From positions 1-56,874 of the forward strand of contig JAEWSG010000160.1 in NCBI GenBank assembly GCA_023398495.1: a stretch of DNA of 56,874 nucleotides. The letters run 5' to 3'. The stretch comes from Bacillota bacterium (GTDB lineage Bacteria; Bacillota; Clostridia; Acetivibrionales; Acetivibrionaceae). The notes beneath the pieces are model-generated. The model saw nothing but the letters and a program-made list of their open reading frames with translations. It was not told the origin of the DNA and did no database searches. A program made the position numbers and the translations under genes. The stretch's first letter is position 1. Every line of letters starts with the position of its first letter. Positions 54,284 to 56,874 of this stretch are shown one piece after another.

Positions 54284-54766
54284 ATGTTTGTAAAAAGGAA
54301 ATTTAGATTGTTATTAACCTTTGTGGTGCTTTTGCTGCTAGTATCATTAATTTTATTAAGATTAATTAATTCTGAAACAGTTGTTGATCAAAAAAACAGA
54401 AGTTTTTTTGAAAAATATGGTTGGACTGTTGATTCACTTGGATCTGTTCACGAACTTCCTAAAATGGAATTAGACGAAGAAAGAATTCAGGTAAAAAAGA
54501 AGATAGAAGTTTCAGAAAAGTTGGGACTAAGACCTAATGATTATTACGGCAAACCAGTTACTGAGTATTTCTATAAGTTATCTAAGATGGGGAATAAAAA
54601 CAATTTATTTGGAGGGGTGATAGTATATAAAGGAAAAGTAATATATGCTTACATAACACATGGAGAAGATAATTTAAGACTGGAATTCTGGTCTTTGGAT
54701 ACACCTTATACACAAATCGTAAATGAAATTCAAGATTTGTATAATAGAGATGAAAGCCTTGAATAA
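54284..54766 (+). CDS. Single-pass membrane protein, DUF4830-like
   Basis: 160 residues from ATG 54284 (GGAGGGTG upstream); ATG 54254 has no site. N-terminal membrane segment (LLLTFVVLLLLVSLILLRLI), then a small domain: FFEKYGWTVDSLGSVHELPK, LGLRPNDYYGKPVTEYFYKL, NNLFGGVIVYKGKVIYAYIT. The pattern GW near the start, a Tyr-Lys/Gly-Lys turn and the closing VYKGKVI strand recall DUF4830. Function unknown. Confidence 0.6.
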   Translation: MFVKRKFRLLLTFVVLLLLVSLILLRLINSETVVDQKNRSFFEKYGWTVDSLGSVHELPKMELDEERIQVKKKIEVSEKLGLRPNDYYGKPVTEYFYKLSKMGNKNNLFGGVIVYKGKVIYAYITHGEDNLRLEFWSLDTPYTQIVNEIQDLYNRDESLE

Positions 54767-54921
54767 AAGACAAGTAATTCTATAATTTTACTTATATCAA
54801 TGTTTATTCTTGTTTTTTTTATTGGTCAGATTAGCGATGAAGTTGATAGGATGTGGGTATTGGCACTCTCTACTATTGAGATGTTTATTACACATAATAG
54901 CAACGCTGTGGAGGTGTCTAA

Positions 54922-55875
54922 ATGAAAAGAATTGGGAAGAAATTTCTTGCTATATTTAGTATAAGTTTGATTGTGATAATTATACTAGGAGTTGTATTGG
55001 CATATATTCCAGGAAGAATGACAGAAGGACACACAAATGATATTGTTGGAATGTATTTTGATGATATGAATTACAGCAAAGAGCAGTTTGAAAACACATG
55101 GGTTTCAAAAGTTGAAGAAGATGAGATACTAGCTTATGTTGGTCATAAAATACCAATATACTATTATAAATCTGAAAACAGTTATGATAATAAAACGATG
55201 GTGTTAGTACACTGGCACGAGTCCAATCATAAAGCAATGTATCCTATAGCAGAGTTTTTTTTGGAACAGAACTTTAATGTTGTATTGTATGATGCACCAG
55301 CACATGGGGCTAATACAGCGAAGAGAGTTAGTTTTGGATACTATGAAAAGGATGATCTGAAAAGTGTTATTACATATATAAAGAGTAAAATGTCAAAAGA
55401 AAATATTATTGGTGCATTAGGGCAATCTATGGGAGGAACAACAGTTGCATATTATTCAGGGACTGATCATGCAAAACAAAATTTGGATTTCGCAATAATT
55501 GATAGTGCTTATACTAGTATGGATGCTATAATAGCGACTGAGATAGATAAAAACTTCTTACCGTTACCCACTAAATTAATTATTAGGTTAGGGAGTATAT
55601 CAAATAAATTCATGTACTCCTTTTCATATGAAGATGTGAATGCAGTAAAGTCAATTAGGAGCAGTAAAATTCCAATGTTGATTATGCACAGTAAAGCCGA
55701 TAAAAAATGTCCTTTCTTTATGGGTAAAGAGTTATTTGACGCTATACCTCATAAAAATAAGAACTTTATCATATTTGATAACTCATCCCATCTGGAAGCT
55801 TTTTGGGATGAAAATCAAAAATACAAAAGTGCAATAAGTGAATTTATAGAAGATTATTCATTGAGTGTAAAGTAA
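54922..55875 (+). CDS. Membrane-anchored alpha/beta hydrolase
   Basis: 317 residues; GGAGGTG upstream. N-terminal membrane segment (FLAIFSISLIVIIILGVVLAY), then an alpha/beta hydrolase: MVLVHWHESNHKAMYPIAEF, VVLYDAPAHGANTAKRVSFG, GALGQSMGGTTVAYYSG (nucleophile elbow GQSMG), LIMHSKADKKCPF (acid) and SSHLEAFWDENQKYKSAISE (His). The family includes peptidases and esterases of the BD-FAE/YqkD type; substrate unknown. HWH in place of HG near the oxyanion hole is unusual. Confidence 0.85.
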   Translation: MKRIGKKFLAIFSISLIVIIILGVVLAYIPGRMTEGHTNDIVGMYFDDMNYSKEQFENTWVSKVEEDEILAYVGHKIPIYYYKSENSYDNKTMVLVHWHESNHKAMYPIAEFFLEQNFNVVLYDAPAHGANTAKRVSFGYYEKDDLKSVITYIKSKMSKENIIGALGQSMGGTTVAYYSGTDHAKQNLDFAIIDSAYTSMDAIIATEIDKNFLPLPTKLIIRLGSISNKFMYSFSYEDVNAVKSIRSSKIPMLIMHSKADKKCPFFMGKELFDAIPHKNKNFIIFDNSSHLEAFWDENQKYKSAISEFIEDYSLSVK

Positions 55876-55892
55876 TTGAAAATGTAAAAAAT

Positions 55893-56171
55893 TGATTTTA
55901 CAATTCTACCACTTAATCAGACTTTGGAAGAGCTAAAGAAAGAATCAGAAGGTTCGATTATTCTGAAAATTGTTGAAGACAGGAGGATTGAAGGTTCTGT
56001 TAGAGCTTTTGAGAAAGGTGGGGAATGAGGGTGGAATGCTTGTTATTCCTAAAGGAGTAGATCATAAGTCAATACGTGAAGAAGAATGCTGTGTTATGTT
56101 ATTGAGCCGAAAGAAACAATCAACACAGGAAATGTTGGGGGAAGTCTTACAGATAAGGAGTTGGAGTGGAT
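55893..56171 (+). pseudogene. Duplicated, deleted QueG/GNAT tail plus frameshifted cupin tail
   Basis: 55893-56018 repeats 52863-52988 with few changes (DFTILPLNQTLEELKKE through RAFEK). The copy then jumps to the equivalent of 53217, deleting about 228 bases between two TTTTGAGAAAG repeats of the original. It continues with the cupin end LVIPKGVDHKSIREEECCVM; after a shift of frame the true ending PKETINTGNVGGSLTDKELE-WI is still readable to TGA 56173. Not a functional gene. Confidence 0.65.
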
Positions 56172-56255
56172 ATGAAAATATATCAGGTAGATGTAAAAGA
56201 TGCGGTGGAGTTGCTGGAAGCCGTAATTGCAGAATACGGATTGATTGGAGTTTGA
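56172..56255 (+). pseudogene. 27-codon remnant overlapping the cupin tail
   Basis: ATG 56172 overlaps the cupin TGA (ATGA), a typical coupled start, and reads MKIYQVDVKDAVELLEAVIA then EYGLIGV before TGA. Probably the N-terminus of a truncated gene once co-translated with the cupin. Not recognised. Confidence 0.35.
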
Positions 56256-56291
56256 TACAAATATAATTTATTCTGAGGCAGGAGGATATAC

Positions 56292-56723
56292 ATGATGCTT
56301 GAATTCAAAAATGAACTTCCAACCCTTGAAGAATATAAATATCTTCGATCGGCAGTAGGGTGGAAGCTTGTTGACGACAAATCGATATTAAAAGGGCTCG
56401 ATTCTTCTACATATTCGATATTGGCCAAAGAAAGAGATAAGATCATTGGTTTGGGGCGCATAGTTGGAGATGGGGGTATATTTTCACTAATTGTTGATAT
56501 TATCGTGATTCCTGAATATCAAGGTCAAGGCATTGGCAAAACAATTGTTCAAAATATTATGGATTGGATAAAGACGAATTGTGCTGAAGAAAGCACAGTG
56601 TGGCTTTTCGCTGCTGAAGGACGTGAAGGTTTCTATGAAAAATTCGGATTTGAAAAACGTCCTATGGATGGTTATGGTGCTGGAATGCAGTGGTTTTGGA
56701 GGAGGCTTACAGATTCTATGTGA
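56292..56723 (+). CDS. GNAT family N-acetyltransferase
   Basis: 143 residues; AGGAGGATATAC upstream. Seen: ILAKERDKIIGLGRIVGDGG, VDIIVIPEYQGQGIGKTIVQ (acetyl-CoA loop QGQGIGK), NIMDWIKTNCAEESTVWLFA and GREGFYEKFGFEKRP. Stand-alone small acetyltransferase, substrate unknown. The last seven codons (RRLTDSM) and the TGA are part of, or directly abut, an inverted copy of the family C repeat. Confidence 0.88.
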   Translation: MMLEFKNELPTLEEYKYLRSAVGWKLVDDKSILKGLDSSTYSILAKERDKIIGLGRIVGDGGIFSLIVDIIVIPEYQGQGIGKTIVQNIMDWIKTNCAEESTVWLFAAEGREGFYEKFGFEKRPMDGYGAGMQWFWRRLTDSM

Positions 56724-56812
56724 AGGTCAAGCAATTCCGTCATTTGGCACTAAAACAAGTTTTCTCCTTAATTAGGTTTGTTTTTAGCTGCTTTATTGAT
56801 ATAACTTTTCAT
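56704..56812 (-). repeat. Family C repeat end, inverted partial copy
   Basis: Reverse complement matches 31466-31568: AAAAGTTATATCAATAAAGC, AGCTAAAAACAAACCTAATT, CTTGTTTTAGTGCCAAATGA, TTGACC and AGAATCTGT in the same order. Only this end is present before the GNAT gene; the opposite end and the structured middle are absent. Confidence 0.65.
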
Positions 56813-56874
56813 TATAAAATTTACATATTCTAGATTTACATAAATTCCTATACCTCCTATGCACCCCATACCAA

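Noticed and set aside
55970..56266. 98-residue ORF after the hydrolase gene
   Set aside because: It crosses duplicated GNAT and cupin debris in a shifted frame; the true cupin ending is in another frame.

Overview
The window looks like a chromosomal segment of a spore-forming, flagellated, low-GC clostridium from the cellulosome-producing group (Acetivibrio / Ruminiclostridium-like). The grounds are a type I dockerin protein, an alternative sigma factor of the SigI family, giant fibronectin-III/SLH cell-surface proteins, AT-rich intergenic DNA, frequent TTG/GTG starts, and many sporulation genes whose order matches Bacillus/Clostridium. Genus assignment is inference; no database was searched.

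Layout. (1) 1-4871: decayed remains of a large secreted Big_2/vWA/peptidoglycan-binding/toxin-type protein with in-frame TAA codons, a candidate immunity gene and an R2K-type ATP-grasp gene. (2) 5512-15162: three consecutive cell-surface genes, two very large Fn3 proteins and a triple-SLH protein. (3) 15508-20820: ywmB-murA, a sigI gene with a likely self-driven promoter, spoIID and a SpoIIQ-like M23 gene. (4) 21349-24677: dockerin protein, NlpC/P60 protein, spoIIID, ilvE. (5) 25171-29661: mbl, two flagellar rod/hook genes (flhO/flhP type), a FlgJ-N rod-binding gene and a phosphodiester glycosidase. (6) 29829-33932: an unknown propeller-like protein, a MITE-like element, fabZ and murC. (7) 34340-49483: purR-spoVG-glmU-prs-pth-mfd-prsA-spoVT-ldt-mazG-hup-rqcP-yabP-yabQ-divIC-yabR, the classic conserved block joining cell-wall precursor synthesis, nucleotide metabolism, transcription repair and sporulation. 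(8) 49799-49970: tRNA-Leu(UAA) and initiator tRNA-fMet behind a consensus promoter. (9) 50140-end: accessory genes (cyclophilin, HAD, QueG-like/GNAT fusion, methyltransferase, alpha/beta hydrolase, GNAT) with a local duplication and cupin gene debris.

The genes share themes: peptidoglycan precursor synthesis and remodelling (murA, murC, glmU, mbl, spoIID, spoIIQ, ldt, NlpC/P60) and the mother-cell/forespore programme (spoIID, spoIIQ, spoIIID, spoVG, spoVT, yabP, yabQ).

The most unusual content lies between the genes. At least four families of intergenic repeats recur across the window: (A) a ~72-111 bp imperfect palindrome with ATAAYGAAAAA arms, six copies including two half copies, with a covarying base pair; (B) a two-hairpin element bounded by CTAGTG and GCACTA, four copies, two of them inverted around the mfd-rqcP block; (C) a MITE-like 300 bp element near 31.5 kb whose left end recurs inverted at 56.7 kb; (D) a GCAGC/GCTGC-CAAAGTA hairpin pair on both sides of prs. 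These are the best candidates for something undescribed. All similarity statements are from reading the sequence by eye.
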